Shown here piece by piece: positions 22,727 through 31,656 of a stretch of 64,000 bases of DNA. The position numbers and the translations under genes are program-made. This DNA is from Mumia xiangluensis (GTDB lineage: Bacteria; Actinomycetota; Actinomycetes; Propionibacteriales; Nocardioidaceae). The notes under the pieces were generated by a model. The model was given only the letters and a program-made list of their open reading frames with translations, did no database searches and was not told where the DNA came from. Numbering within the stretch: position 1 is the stretch's first letter; every line of letters begins with the position of its first letter. Location of the stretch: NCBI RefSeq assembly GCF_010994095.1, contig NZ_WJYO01000007.1, positions 124,001 to 188,000 on the forward strand. The letters run 5' to 3'.

Positions 22727-25441
22727 TCACCGCACCGTGATCGCTCCTGCGAGCTCGATGTCCCGTGCGGAGCTCCCGACGAGCAGCCGGACGCGCCCAC
22801 GCGGCGTCACCCAGGAGCTCGACGCGTCGTCCCAGTACGACAGGCTGCGACGCGAGACGGGGATCCTGACCCAGGCCGCCCGCCCGGGCCGCAGCGTCAC
22901 CTTCGCGAAGCCGACGAGCTTGCGGGCCGGTGCGTCGAGACCTGGCAGCGGACCCGCGTACAGCTGGACGACCTCGGCGCCCGTCCGCCGCCCCGTGTTC
23001 CGGACCCGGACACGCACGGTCGTCGACTCCCGCCGCCCCTCAGCACGCAAGGTCGACGTCCGCAGGCCGCGGTACGAGAACCGCGTGTACGAGAGACCGA
23101 AGCCGAACGGGTAGAGCATCCGCGTCCGCGAGGCGATGTATCCGCGGTAGCCGATGTTGACGCCCTCGCTGAACTCGACGGTCGTGTCTCCGATGTTGTC
23201 CCACGGGTTCTCGATCCCGGGCGGCAGCTGCTGCTCGCTGACCGGGTAGGTCATCGGAAGCCGGCCGGACGGGTTCACCGCACCCGTCAGCACGCGCGCG
23301 AGGCTCGATCCTTCCTCCTGCCCGCCGGGGTACGACTGGACGACGGCCTCGACCTGCCCGCGCCACGGCATGGTCACAGGACCACCCGAGGAGAGCACGA
23401 CGACCGTACGAGGATTCACGGCCGCGACGGCCGAGATCAGGCGGTCCGCGCTCTGCGGCAGCTTGAGCGACACCCGGTCGCGCTCCTCGGACTCGTAGGT
23501 GCGCGCGTAGACGACGGCCACGTCGGACCGCCTCGCCTGGCGCACCGCCTCCGCGATCGCCGGCGACACCGCTCGGCGGGGCGGGCTCCACTGCAGGAGC
23601 AGCGATCCCGGCTGGAGTGCGACCAGCGGCTGGGTCGCCGCGTACTCGATCCTCAGGTCGTACGACTCCCCCCGCTGCAGCGACACGGTCGCCTCGACCG
23701 CCTGGCGGCCGGGACCACCGGTCATGTCGATGATCTCCTCGCCGTCGAGCGTCGCGGTGGCGTCGCCCCAACCGGTCAGGCCGAGCCGGTAGTCGCCCGT
23801 GGCGGGTGCGGTCAGGGTCCCGGTGTAGGCGACCGACTGCCCGGCCGCAACGCCGGTGCCCCCGACGTCGGGCACAGGTGGCACCTGGGACGAGTACAGG
23901 TTCGCGAACGCCGGCACTCCTGCGGTGAATCCCGTGTCGTAGAGCACCTGCGCCTCGGTCCGCGTGACGGGGTCGCCGGAGAACGTGGTGTTGCCGTAGT
24001 GCCGGGCCGTGAGCCCGTCGCCGGCGCCCCCTTCCGGGCTGAGGACGGTGGACGGCACCGCGGTCATGTCGGCGGTCTCGATCATCGAGGTGCCGTTGAC
24101 CATGTCGTTCCCGGCGGCGTAGCGCACACGCATGCCGGTCCTGCGGCCCACGTCGCGCATCGCGTCGAGCAGGCTGACCTCGTACGTCGGCTTGACGGCG
24201 AACGAGCCACCGAGCCGGCCCGTGACGTCGGCGTCGGCGCCGATGACCACCGCAGACCTGACGCGGCGCCGCAGAGGCAGGACGCCGTCGTTCTTCAGCA
24301 GGGTGATCGCCTGATCCTCGACGCGGCGAGCGAGACGCCCGTGCTCTGTCACGGGGATCGACGTCATTGTGTAGTCGCCCTCGAAGACGCCGATCGCGAA
24401 CATCGTCCGGAGGATGCGCAGCACGGAGCGGTCCACGAGGGACTCCGGGACGCGTCCGTCCTGGACTGCGGCGAGCAGGGCGTCGCCGTAGAAGGCGTCG
24501 GTCCCGGTCTCCATGTCGGTGCCTGCCTCGATCGACGGCTCGGTCGAGTGGATCGCTCCGAAGTCGGTGATCACGAAACCGGTGAAGCCCAGCTCCTCGC
24601 GCAGGATGGTGTCGAGCAATAGGTCGTTCTCACAGGCGAAGACGGAGTTGACCTCGTTGAACGAGCACATCACCGAGCCGAGGTCGGCCTTGGCGATCGC
24701 GTCCGCGTACGGCGCCGTGTACACCTCCCGCAGCGCACGCGGGTCGATGATGCTGTCCTGCGCGTTCCCGCGGTCGACCTCCTGGGTGTAGCCCGCGTAA
24801 TGCTTCAGGTTCGCGATGACGCTCTCGTCCTGCACGGCGTCGACGTACGGGGTGGTCAGCTCCGAGGTGAGGAACGGGTCCTCGCTCATGCCCTCCGCGA
24901 TGCGGCCCCAGAACGGCTGGCGCCCCATGTCGGACCCCGGGCCGAGGAGCATCGCGTGCCCCGTCGCCTTGGCCTCGACGGCGACCGCGCGTGCGTAGCG
25001 GCGGGCCAGCCGCGGGTTCCACGTCGCGCCGAGTGCCGCCCCCGCCGGGAACGCGGTGGCCGTCTCCCCGGTGTCGGGCAGGGTCCACCCGCGGGCGGCG
25101 ATGCCGCCGCCGGCGTCGGCCATGCGGAGCTCGGGGATGCCGAGGCGTTCGATCGGCGCGTTGTAGAACGCTGACGGGGCCTCGCCCTGGTCGCCGGTCG
25201 TCAGCTCGACCTTCTCCTCGAGCGTCATCTCCTCGAGCAGAGCGGCGGCGCGGGCGTCCGGAGAGAGGCTGGCGTTGGTCCAGGGCTGGTCGTCCGGACC
25301 TGCGGCGGGCTGGGTGGCGCTCGACGGCGACATCAGCGCCGCGGCGAGGGCTGCTGCTGTCCCGGCGACGAGGACCGCCAGCCGTCGGCGTCCTCTCGGG
25401 CGGTAGGTGTGGGGCGTGGCGTGATCGACGATCTCGGACAT
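22727..25441 (-). CDS. Secreted GH3 glycoside hydrolase with PA14 and fibronectin III-like domains
   Basis: About 904 residues from ATG 25441; the frame runs on to 25498, but that would put coding sequence over a CRP-type site. A signal peptide (RRRLAVLVAGTAAALAAALM) precedes the GH3 barrel. The catalytic nucleophile is the Asp in GFVITDFGAI. The second GH3 domain is split by a PA14 domain (GLTARHYGNTTFSG to LRIEYAATQ), and a fibronectin III-like domain ends the protein. Probably an extracellular beta-glucosidase or related exo-enzyme; the sugar specificity is not readable. Confidence 0.92.
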   Translation of the reverse strand: MSEIVDHATPHTYRPRGRRRLAVLVAGTAAALAAALMSPSSATQPAAGPDDQPWTNASLSPDARAAALLEEMTLEEKVELTTGDQGEAPSAFYNAPIERLGIPELRMADAGGGIAARGWTLPDTGETATAFPAGAALGATWNPRLARRYARAVAVEAKATGHAMLLGPGSDMGRQPFWGRIAEGMSEDPFLTSELTTPYVDAVQDESVIANLKHYAGYTQEVDRGNAQDSIIDPRALREVYTAPYADAIAKADLGSVMCSFNEVNSVFACENDLLLDTILREELGFTGFVITDFGAIHSTEPSIEAGTDMETGTDAFYGDALLAAVQDGRVPESLVDRSVLRILRTMFAIGVFEGDYTMTSIPVTEHGRLARRVEDQAITLLKNDGVLPLRRRVRSAVVIGADADVTGRLGGSFAVKPTYEVSLLDAMRDVGRRTGMRVRYAAGNDMVNGTSMIETADMTAVPSTVLSPEGGAGDGLTARHYGNTTFSGDPVTRTEAQVLYDTGFTAGVPAFANLYSSQVPPVPDVGGTGVAAGQSVAYTGTLTAPATGDYRLGLTGWGDATATLDGEEIIDMTGGPGRQAVEATVSLQRGESYDLRIEYAATQPLVALQPGSLLLQWSPPRRAVSPAIAEAVRQARRSDVAVVYARTYESEERDRVSLKLPQSADRLISAVAAVNPRTVVVLSSGGPVTMPWRGQVEAVVQSYPGGQEEGSSLARVLTGAVNPSGRLPMTYPVSEQQLPPGIENPWDNIGDTTVEFSEGVNIGYRGYIASRTRMLYPFGFGLSYTRFSYRGLRTSTLRAEGRRESTTVRVRVRNTGRRTGAEVVQLYAGPLPGLDAPARKLVGFAKVTLRPGRAAWVRIPVSRRSLSYWDDASSSWVTPRGRVRLLVGSSARDIELAGAITVR

Positions 25442-25483
25442 GGTGCACCGGCTTTCGAGAGGAACAAGTAGTCCACTACCCGG

Positions 25484-25499
25484 TGTGACCTGGATCACA
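25484..25499. promoter_or_regulatory. Perfect CRP/GlxR-type binding site upstream of the GH3 gene
   Basis: TGTGACCTGGATCACA matches the TGTGA-N6-TCACA consensus of the CRP/GlxR family exactly. Its centre is 50 bases upstream of the chosen ATG of the secreted GH3 gene, consistent with cAMP-dependent control of carbohydrate use. The divergent or downstream CPBP gene ends at 25536 and is not a likely target. Confidence 0.75.
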
Positions 25500-25535
25500 C
25501 TGCCCGGCGTCGAGTTTTCTTGAGCCGTCGCTCGG

Positions 25536-26378
25536 CTAGGCGGGCGACGGAGGCCCTGCCTGCGGTTCGCCGGCCTTCCCGCGTACGAGGAAGATCGCCA
25601 CGATCCCGAAGACGACGAGCGCGATGGTCACCAGCACGGCGATCGCCGACGCTCCCCCGTCCTGGCTGACGACCGCCTCGTCGAGCCCACCCACGGCCAG
25701 GATCGTCGTCGGGTCGGTGAGCCCGTGCAGGAGGATCGCGGCCCAGATGGTGCCGGTCACCCGCATGGCGAGGTACATGCACATGCCGAAGCCGAACGTG
25801 TAGACCACGGTCGCCAGCACCGTCCTGACGGACATGCCCGAGATGAGGTTGACGGAGTGCATCAACGCGAAGATCAGCGAGGACACGACCGCCACATAAC
25901 GTTCGGCATGTCCGGCGTCGCGCAACATCTTGACGGTGATGCCGCGCGTCGCGAGCTCCTCGGTGAGCCCGACGCACAGGCCGAAGAAGGCGAGCGCGGC
26001 GAGCTCGCTCCCGCTCCACCGGTCCCAGTCGGCACCAGCGAGGTGCGCGACGATCGCGCCGAGGACGAGCACCGGGGCGATCCACATCCAGCGTCGGCCC
26101 TTGACGGGCTGCGGCCCGAAGATCTCACGCAGCCAACCGAGCCTGGCGGCGAAGAGCAGGAGCGCTGCGGCGCCGATCGCGATCGGTAGCGCGACGCCGA
26201 GGACGATGCTGGCCGCGTCGGCGACCGCGTTGTCGTCGTCGATGCGGCTGTCGAAGGCACGCACGACCACGCGGCCGACCACCAGGTAGAACGCGAGGTA
26301 CGCGACGACGAAGAGGACGGCCTTCCAGGTGGCGGCGCGATCCCAGAAGCCTGTCTTCTCGTCCGAGGTCCGAGTCAT
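25536..26378 (-). CDS. CPBP-family intramembrane glutamic protease-like protein
   Basis: This 280-residue protein starts at ATG 26378. Eight or so hydrophobic helices are seen. The CPBP (Abi/CAAX protease) motifs are present: LTEELATRG (EExxxR-type glutamate pair), SLIFALMHSVN (FxxxH) and AILLHGLTD (His). These residues form the active site in Rce1-like proteases. The substrate is unknown. It is followed at lower coordinates by the GH3 promoter region. Confidence 0.82.
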   Translation of the reverse strand: MTRTSDEKTGFWDRAATWKAVLFVVAYLAFYLVVGRVVVRAFDSRIDDDNAVADAASIVLGVALPIAIGAAALLLFAARLGWLREIFGPQPVKGRRWMWIAPVLVLGAIVAHLAGADWDRWSGSELAALAFFGLCVGLTEELATRGITVKMLRDAGHAERYVAVVSSLIFALMHSVNLISGMSVRTVLATVVYTFGFGMCMYLAMRVTGTIWAAILLHGLTDPTTILAVGGLDEAVVSQDGGASAIAVLVTIALVVFGIVAIFLVRGKAGEPQAGPPSPA

Positions 26379-26410
26379 GGTCGAACTCTATTCGGCACGA
26401 GGGGGTCCGA

Positions 26411-27868
26411 TCAGGCCAGACCGCTGCTGCGGAGCAGGAGCCACAGCTCGGCCGCCACGTCGGGATCGTCGAGGTCGACTCCGAGCAGCGAGCGCACTCG
26501 CGCCATCCGGTGCCGCAGGGTGTTGCGATGCACCCCGAGCTCACGGGAGGCCGGTTCCCACTGACCCCAGTTGCGGAGATAGGCGACGACTGCTCCCGTC
26601 AGGTCCGCACGGCCGTAGTCCCCGAGGCGACGCAGCGCATGGTCGAGGCCCGACGTGCGCAACGACCGCTTCTCCTGGACGCGCACGCTCCCCTTGGGAA
26701 GGGAGTCGAGCAGTCGCTGCAGCCCGACACGGACATCGTGGACACGCTCGAGCGGCACCGCTTCGGAGACGACTGAGACCACCGCGGGATCTACCTGCAG
26801 CAGGGCAGCTCCCAGCTCTGCTGCGTCAGGTTTCTCGCTCGGAGCGAGGAACCACAGCGCGTCCGGGTCGCGCCACCCCGCGATCGCTCCCGCGCACCAC
26901 TCGTGAACCACCCGATCGACGGCGACGGGCGCCGAGCTGTCCACGGCCACGACGCGGACCTCGTGCCCGATCGCGATGTCGAGCCGAGATGCCAGCCGGG
27001 CAGCCGCGTCGGCAAGGCGCATGTCGACGAGCGCCGCCACGGCCTGGGCGTGGCCGTGCGTACGGGCCTGATCCTGGTCTCGACGCAGCGTGCCGAGGGT
27101 CAGGAGCGCCGCCGCCGCAAGCCCGACCCGGTGCTGGGTCCCGCTGAGGCGGTTCTCGGTCCCGATGAGGAGATGGCCGACGACGCGCTGGCCCAGGGTG
27201 ATCGGATACCCGATCGACGAGCCGTCGCTGCGCTCGATGGTGAGCGGCGCGGTCGACGCACGCCGCGACGACGACCGCAGCTCGGCCGCCACGTCGACAG
27301 CATCCTGGAGCCGGCCGGACGGATGGACGTGCTCCACCTCGCCGGACGGGCCGAGCATCGCCGCCCATCCCCGCATCGCGTACGCCAACGAGCGCAGCGT
27401 CGCCGAGACGGGATCGCCAGAGAACGCCGCCTTGACGAGCTCGCTGTGCGCCATCACCGCTTCGCCGAGATCACGGCGCTCGGCTTCGGTGCGCAGCTTC
27501 CAGTACGCCTTGGTCACGTCGAGGAACGCACCCTCGGGAGGGACGACCAGCAGCGCCAGCCGAGCACGCGCACACACCTCCCGCAACGCCAGCGGGACGC
27601 CCTCCAGGCTGGGCCCGAGCCCGAGCCCCAGCGCAGCGACGTCAGCACGGGCCAGCCGCGCGACGTACTCCTCGATGCCCGCCTCGCTCCGAGGGAGGGA
27701 AAGCCCTGTCGTGAGCAGGAGCTCGCCACCGCTCAGGTACGGAGTTGGGTCGGCGAGGTCACTTACGTGGACCGCACTCACAGCCATGTCCGGGGCGTCC
27801 TGAAGCGGCAACAACCTCAAGACATCAGGGATCTCCGCACACAGTTGCGAGACGGAGGGGAGATCCAT
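26411..27868 (-). CDS. PucR-family transcriptional regulator
   Basis: This 485-residue protein starts at ATG 27868. The N-terminal PucR domain covers residues about 5-125 (VSDLADPTPYLSGGELLLTT, LGLGLGPSLEGVPLALREVC). The C-terminal PucR helix-turn-helix has VVAYLRNWGQWEPASRELGV followed by HRNTLRHRMARVRSLL. The family regulates catabolic operons for purines, amino acids or GABA. It is transcribed away from the large ABC/amidase operon and is its probable regulator. Confidence 0.9.
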   Translation of the reverse strand: MDLPSVSQLCAEIPDVLRLLPLQDAPDMAVSAVHVSDLADPTPYLSGGELLLTTGLSLPRSEAGIEEYVARLARADVAALGLGLGPSLEGVPLALREVCARARLALLVVPPEGAFLDVTKAYWKLRTEAERRDLGEAVMAHSELVKAAFSGDPVSATLRSLAYAMRGWAAMLGPSGEVEHVHPSGRLQDAVDVAAELRSSSRRASTAPLTIERSDGSSIGYPITLGQRVVGHLLIGTENRLSGTQHRVGLAAAALLTLGTLRRDQDQARTHGHAQAVAALVDMRLADAAARLASRLDIAIGHEVRVVAVDSSAPVAVDRVVHEWCAGAIAGWRDPDALWFLAPSEKPDAAELGAALLQVDPAVVSVVSEAVPLERVHDVRVGLQRLLDSLPKGSVRVQEKRSLRTSGLDHALRRLGDYGRADLTGAVVAYLRNWGQWEPASRELGVHRNTLRHRMARVRSLLGVDLDDPDVAAELWLLLRSSGLA

Positions 27869-27994
27869 GTCGGCATCTTATGAGACCGCACTCTCACTCA
27901 CGGACACCGGCCCGGGTCGAACCGCACAGGTCGGTCAGCTTTTGTGCATCTCGTCCAACGAACGTGCCCGGGGTCACTCGGCAGCATGTGCGCA

Positions 27995-28012
27995 TCGGTC
28001 AACGTCGACCGA
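27995..28012. promoter_or_regulatory. Palindromic operator-like site between pucR and the ABC/amidase operon
   Basis: TCGGTCAACGTCGACCGA is an 18-base palindrome with 16 symmetric positions, 40 bases upstream of the substrate-binding protein start. A second inverted pair, GCACA (27924) and TGTGC (27943), lies closer to pucR. Either could be the PucR binding site. Assignment is by position only. Confidence 0.5.
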
Positions 28013-28051
28013 CCTTCTCCCCCCACGGCCTGATCGCCTCCTGGAGGATCC

Positions 28052-29704
28052 ATGACCCGAAACCTCTTCGCTCGGACACGCACTCGTGCGCTCTCCGTCG
28101 CCGCGGCCGCCGTCCTCGCGGCAAGCCTCACCGCCTGCAACGGCTCGTCGTCCTCCGATGCGAGCTCGGAGCGCGACGCGGAGGTCGTCAACAGCGCCCC
28201 CGCAGCCGACGGTTCCATCGACGAGCTCAACTGGGGCGTGCCGTTCGGCGAACCGCCGAGCGTCGACCCCGCCGCCGGCGGCGACAGCAGCGCCAACCTC
28301 ATCAAGGCGAACGTCTGCGAGCCGCTGCTCCGCCTCAACGACGACTACACCATCAGCCCTGCGCTGGCGGAGTCGTGGGAGTACTCCGACGACAACCTGA
28401 CGCTCACCTTCACCATCCGCCAGGACGTCAAGTTCTCCGACGGCACGCCGATGACCGTCGAGGACGTCCGGTACAGCCTCGCTCGAAACCTCGAGCCGGA
28501 GCTCGCGTCCACCTGGGCGAGCAGCGTGTACGGCAACGTCAAGTCCGTCACCGCCGAGGGCGACGACAAGGTCGTGGTCAACTTCACTGCGCCGGACTCC
28601 CTCTTCGTCAAGGCGATGTCGATCACCGCCGGGCTGGTCAGCGAGAAGGCGTACGTCGAGAAGGCCGGCACCTCGTACGGCACCGCATCCGGCGGCCTGA
28701 TGTGCACGGGACCGTACGCGATCGCGAGCTGGCAGTCCGGGAGCGGGATGACCCTGACGGCCAACCCCCACTACTGGGACGAGAAGTTCACGCCGCACGC
28801 CAAGACGGTGAACCTCAAGTTCATCACCGAGGCGTCCTCGCTCGTCCAGGGCCTGGAGTCCGGGAGCCTCGACGGTTCGTACGACGTGCCGCCGGGGTCG
28901 ATCGCCTCGCTGCGCAAGACCGGAAGCGTCTACCAGGGCCCGTCGCCCCAGATGCTGCAGATCTACCCGAGCGCCGGCGCGATGGACGACGTGAAGCTGC
29001 GCCAGGCGGTCAACCTGCTCATCGATCGCACCGCCGTCGCCGAGCAGATCTACCACGGCACCGCCGAGCCGATGTACACCTTCACCCCCAAGCTCCTCTG
29101 GGGCGACGGCGCCGACACGCTCCAGGCGGCGCTCGACAAGCTCGACAAGCCGGAGAAGGTGGACCTCGACGAGGCGAAGAAGCTCATCGAGTCGATGGAC
29201 AACCCTCCGACCGAGCTGACCATGGCGATCATCGCGGGCCACGAGCAGATGCGGCTCACGTCGGCGCTGCTGCAGGAGTCGTTGAAGAAGGTCGGGATCG
29301 CGCTGACGATCAAGCCGATCCAGCCGGCCGAGAACGTCGCCTACTTCACCGACCCCGCCGCGCGCAAGGGTGTCGACCTGATCATGAACACCGGCTGGTC
29401 CGCCGTGCCCGACTACCTCTTCTACGCCCGCCGTGTCGTGGTTCCCGAGGGCCGGTTCAACCTCCTCGGCTACGAGAACCCGACGGTCACCGACCTGGTC
29501 GAGAAGTCGGCTCAGACGTTCGACGAGCCTGAGCGCGCCGAGACCTTCGCTGAGGCCGAGGCGACGTTCACGCCTGAGGTGCCCCTGATGCCGGTCGCGA
29601 ACCCCCGCGAGGTCTCGTTCGTGCGCGAGGGCCTGGGTGGCCTCACCACCTCGTTCGCGTACGTCTACCACCCGAGCCTCGCGACCATCGGCGCGACGAA
29701 GTAG
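28052..29704 (+). CDS. Peptide/amide ABC transporter substrate-binding lipoprotein (family 5)
   Basis: This 550-residue protein starts at ATG 28052 with GGAGG upstream. The lipoprotein signal ends at LAASLTAC (Cys at residue 29). SBP family 5 features include WGVPFGEPPSVDPAAGGDSS, the ESWEYSDDNLTLTFTIRQDV segment, VKFSDGTPMTVEDVRYSLAR, and DDVKLRQAVNLLIDR. It captures a di/oligopeptide or similar amide-bearing compound for the permeases downstream. First gene of a long operon; a hairpin follows it. Confidence 0.93.
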   Translation: MTRNLFARTRTRALSVAAAAVLAASLTACNGSSSSDASSERDAEVVNSAPAADGSIDELNWGVPFGEPPSVDPAAGGDSSANLIKANVCEPLLRLNDDYTISPALAESWEYSDDNLTLTFTIRQDVKFSDGTPMTVEDVRYSLARNLEPELASTWASSVYGNVKSVTAEGDDKVVVNFTAPDSLFVKAMSITAGLVSEKAYVEKAGTSYGTASGGLMCTGPYAIASWQSGSGMTLTANPHYWDEKFTPHAKTVNLKFITEASSLVQGLESGSLDGSYDVPPGSIASLRKTGSVYQGPSPQMLQIYPSAGAMDDVKLRQAVNLLIDRTAVAEQIYHGTAEPMYTFTPKLLWGDGADTLQAALDKLDKPEKVDLDEAKKLIESMDNPPTELTMAIIAGHEQMRLTSALLQESLKKVGIALTIKPIQPAENVAYFTDPAARKGVDLIMNTGWSAVPDYLFYARRVVVPEGRFNLLGYENPTVTDLVEKSAQTFDEPERAETFAEAEATFTPEVPLMPVANPREVSFVREGLGGLTTSFAYVYHPSLATIGATK

Positions 29705-29754
29705 CCGTCACCGACGTCACCGCACGGCCCTTCGTCCAACGTCGAACGAAGGCA

Positions 29755-29789
29755 GGAGGTGGCGGCCGGAGAACCCGGCCGCCGCCTCC
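29755..29789 (+). terminator. 15-bp stem attenuator between substrate-binding and permease genes
   Basis: GGAGGTGGCGGCCGG (29755-29769) pairs with CCGGCCGCCGCCTCC (29775-29789) over 15 bp with one wobble, around a five-base loop. A smaller hairpin with arms CCTTCGT (29729) and ACGAAGG (29746-29752) sits just before it. Both lie within the 123-base gap after the binding-protein gene. Such hairpins keep the binding protein in molar excess over the membrane components. Confidence 0.75.
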
Positions 29790-29827
29790 GCATCGCACCA
29801 GACCGACCACACGAAGGGAGTAAGGGG

Positions 29828-30769
29828 ATGCGGAGCGTTCTCAAGAACGTGATCGGCGCGCTCGTCACGATCCTGGTGGCCAGCGCTGTCATCTTCGCGG
29901 CCATGCAGCTCGTCCCCGGGGACCCGGCCGCCGAGATCGCCGGCACCGACGCGACCGCCACAGAGGTGGAGCAGGTCCGGCAGAACCTCGGTCTGGACCG
30001 GCCCGCGTGGATCCGCTACTTCGACTGGCTCGGAGGATTCGTCACCGGGGACTTCGGCCAGTCGCTCCAGCACCGCCAGAGCGTGCTGACCCTCCTGAAG
30101 CCTCGGCTCGGGGCGACCCTCATGCTCGATCTGTACGCCACGCTGCTCGTCGCCGTCGTCGGCATCGGCCTCGGCGTGCTCGCGGCCCGCAACCGCCGTA
30201 TGAGCTCCACGCTGACCGTGGTGAGCAGCGTGTTCGTCGGGCTGCCGACGTTCGTCGCCGCGATCTTCCTCATCCAGGTGTTCGCGATCTCGCTGGGCTG
30301 GTTCCCGGCGCTCGCCGACACCGGCGACGGCTTGGCGTCCACGATCCACTCGCTGACGCTTCCCGCCATCGCGCTCTCCCTCTCATGGATCGCCCTCGTC
30401 GCCCAGATATCCCGTGCCAGCTTCCGAGAGCAGCTCGGCCGGGAGCACGTCCAGACCGCGGTCGGGCGAGGCCTGACGAAGAACGCGATCTTCCGTCGTC
30501 ACGTGATGCGCAACGGAGCCGCCCCGATCGTCAGTGTCATCAGCCTGACCATGGGCGGCCTCATCGCCGGGTCCGTGGTGGTGGAACGCGCCTTCAGCAT
30601 CGACGGCGTCGGCGCCTTCCTCGTCCAGTCGATCCTGCGGCACGACGCCGAGGTGGTCATGGCGATCACCATGCTCATCGTCGTCGTGTTCATCGCCGTC
30701 ACCGTCATCGCGGACCTGATCCAGCTGGCCATCGATCCGCGGCTGCGTTCTCGAGGAGTGGACCGATGA
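29828..30769 (+). CDS. ABC transporter permease (DppB/OppB type)
   Basis: This 313-residue protein starts at ATG 29828 with GGGAG and AGGGG upstream. The N-terminus (IGALVTILVASAVIFAAMQL, VPGDP) and the six helices fit DppB. The EAA loop is REHVQTAVGRGLTKNAIFRR. The C-terminus has VVVERAFSIDGVGAFLVQSI, a DppB hallmark. It forms the membrane channel with the next gene product, whose ATG overlaps this stop. Confidence 0.93.
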   Translation: MRSVLKNVIGALVTILVASAVIFAAMQLVPGDPAAEIAGTDATATEVEQVRQNLGLDRPAWIRYFDWLGGFVTGDFGQSLQHRQSVLTLLKPRLGATLMLDLYATLLVAVVGIGLGVLAARNRRMSSTLTVVSSVFVGLPTFVAAIFLIQVFAISLGWFPALADTGDGLASTIHSLTLPAIALSLSWIALVAQISRASFREQLGREHVQTAVGRGLTKNAIFRRHVMRNGAAPIVSVISLTMGGLIAGSVVVERAFSIDGVGAFLVQSILRHDAEVVMAITMLIVVVFIAVTVIADLIQLAIDPRLRSRGVDR

Positions 30770-31656
30770 CCAGTACCGGACTCGTCACCCCGTCGCCGCG
30801 TCGTGCTCGCCGCCTGCGCTCAGGTCAGCCCGCACGCCGATCGGTGCTGCGCCAGGACCGTGTCGCCCTCGGGCTGACGATCTTCCTCGGCCTCCTCGTC
30901 CTGGTCGCCCTGCTCGCACCCGTCCTCGCGCCGTACGCGCCGGACGAGACCGACATCCTCGCGGCGTCGCAGGGCCCGAGCGGCGCCCACCTGCTCGGGA
31001 CCGACGCACTCGGCCGCGACCTGCTGTCCCGGCTGATCTACGGGACGCGGCTGAGCCTGCTCGGCCCGGTGGTCGTGATCGGCGTCGCCACGGTGTGCGC
31101 CGTGACCCTCGTCCTCTCCTCGGTCTGGATCGGCGGCCGGTACGACCGGTTCGTCGGGAAGGCACTCAGCGTCCTGTTCTCGTTCCCCGGTCTGATCCTC
31201 GCGATCGTCGTCGTCGCCATCGTCGGTGCCGGCATCACCGGTCCGATCGTCGCGTTCTCGATCGCGTTCATCCCCTACATCGCCCGCGTGCTCCGTCCTG
31301 TCGCGCTGAGGGAGCGGTCGATGACGTACGTGAACGCGCTGGAGATGCTGGGCGTCTCTGGATGGACAATCTGTGTGCGCCATCTCCTGCCGAACATCTT
31401 CCCGTTCGTCCGGGCGCACGTCACGATCGCGCTCGGGACCGCCCTCGTCGACCTGGCCGCAGTGTCGTACATCGGTCTCGGGGTCCAGGCGCCCGCAGCC
31501 GAGTGGGGCCTGCAGATCTCGACCGGCCAGGCCGATCTGCTCGCCGGCAAGCCGTGGGAGTCGTTGACGGCCTGCGTCGCCGTCCTGGTCGTCGTCATCG
31601 CGGTGAACATCCTCGGCGAACGACTCGCTGCAGCCGCCCAGAAGGAGGGTCGATGA
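30766..31656 (+). CDS. ABC transporter permease (DppC/OppC type)
   Basis: This 296-residue protein starts at ATG 30766 (ATGA overlap). DppC features include LAPYAPDETDILAASQGPSG, HLLGTDALGRDLLSRLIYGT and an EAA loop in MTYVNALEMLGVSGWTICVR. Helices then end with EWGLQISTGQADLLAGKPWE. It is the second transmembrane subunit of the importer and is translationally coupled on both sides. Confidence 0.93.
   Translation: MTSTGLVTPSPRRARRLRSGQPARRSVLRQDRVALGLTIFLGLLVLVALLAPVLAPYAPDETDILAASQGPSGAHLLGTDALGRDLLSRLIYGTRLSLLGPVVVIGVATVCAVTLVLSSVWIGGRYDRFVGKALSVLFSFPGLILAIVVVAIVGAGITGPIVAFSIAFIPYIARVLRPVALRERSMTYVNALEMLGVSGWTICVRHLLPNIFPFVRAHVTIALGTALVDLAAVSYIGLGVQAPAAEWGLQISTGQADLLAGKPWESLTACVAVLVVVIAVNILGERLAAAAQKEGR

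Noticed and set aside
25442-25498. Start of the secreted GH3 at 25498
   Set aside because: The extra 19 residues precede a proper signal peptide and would cover the CRP-type site; ATG 25441 is preferred.
27867-28055. 62-codon frame in the pucR/substrate-binding-protein gap
   Set aside because: It has no ribosome binding site, low-complexity composition, and covers the likely operator; the gap is better read as a divergent promoter.
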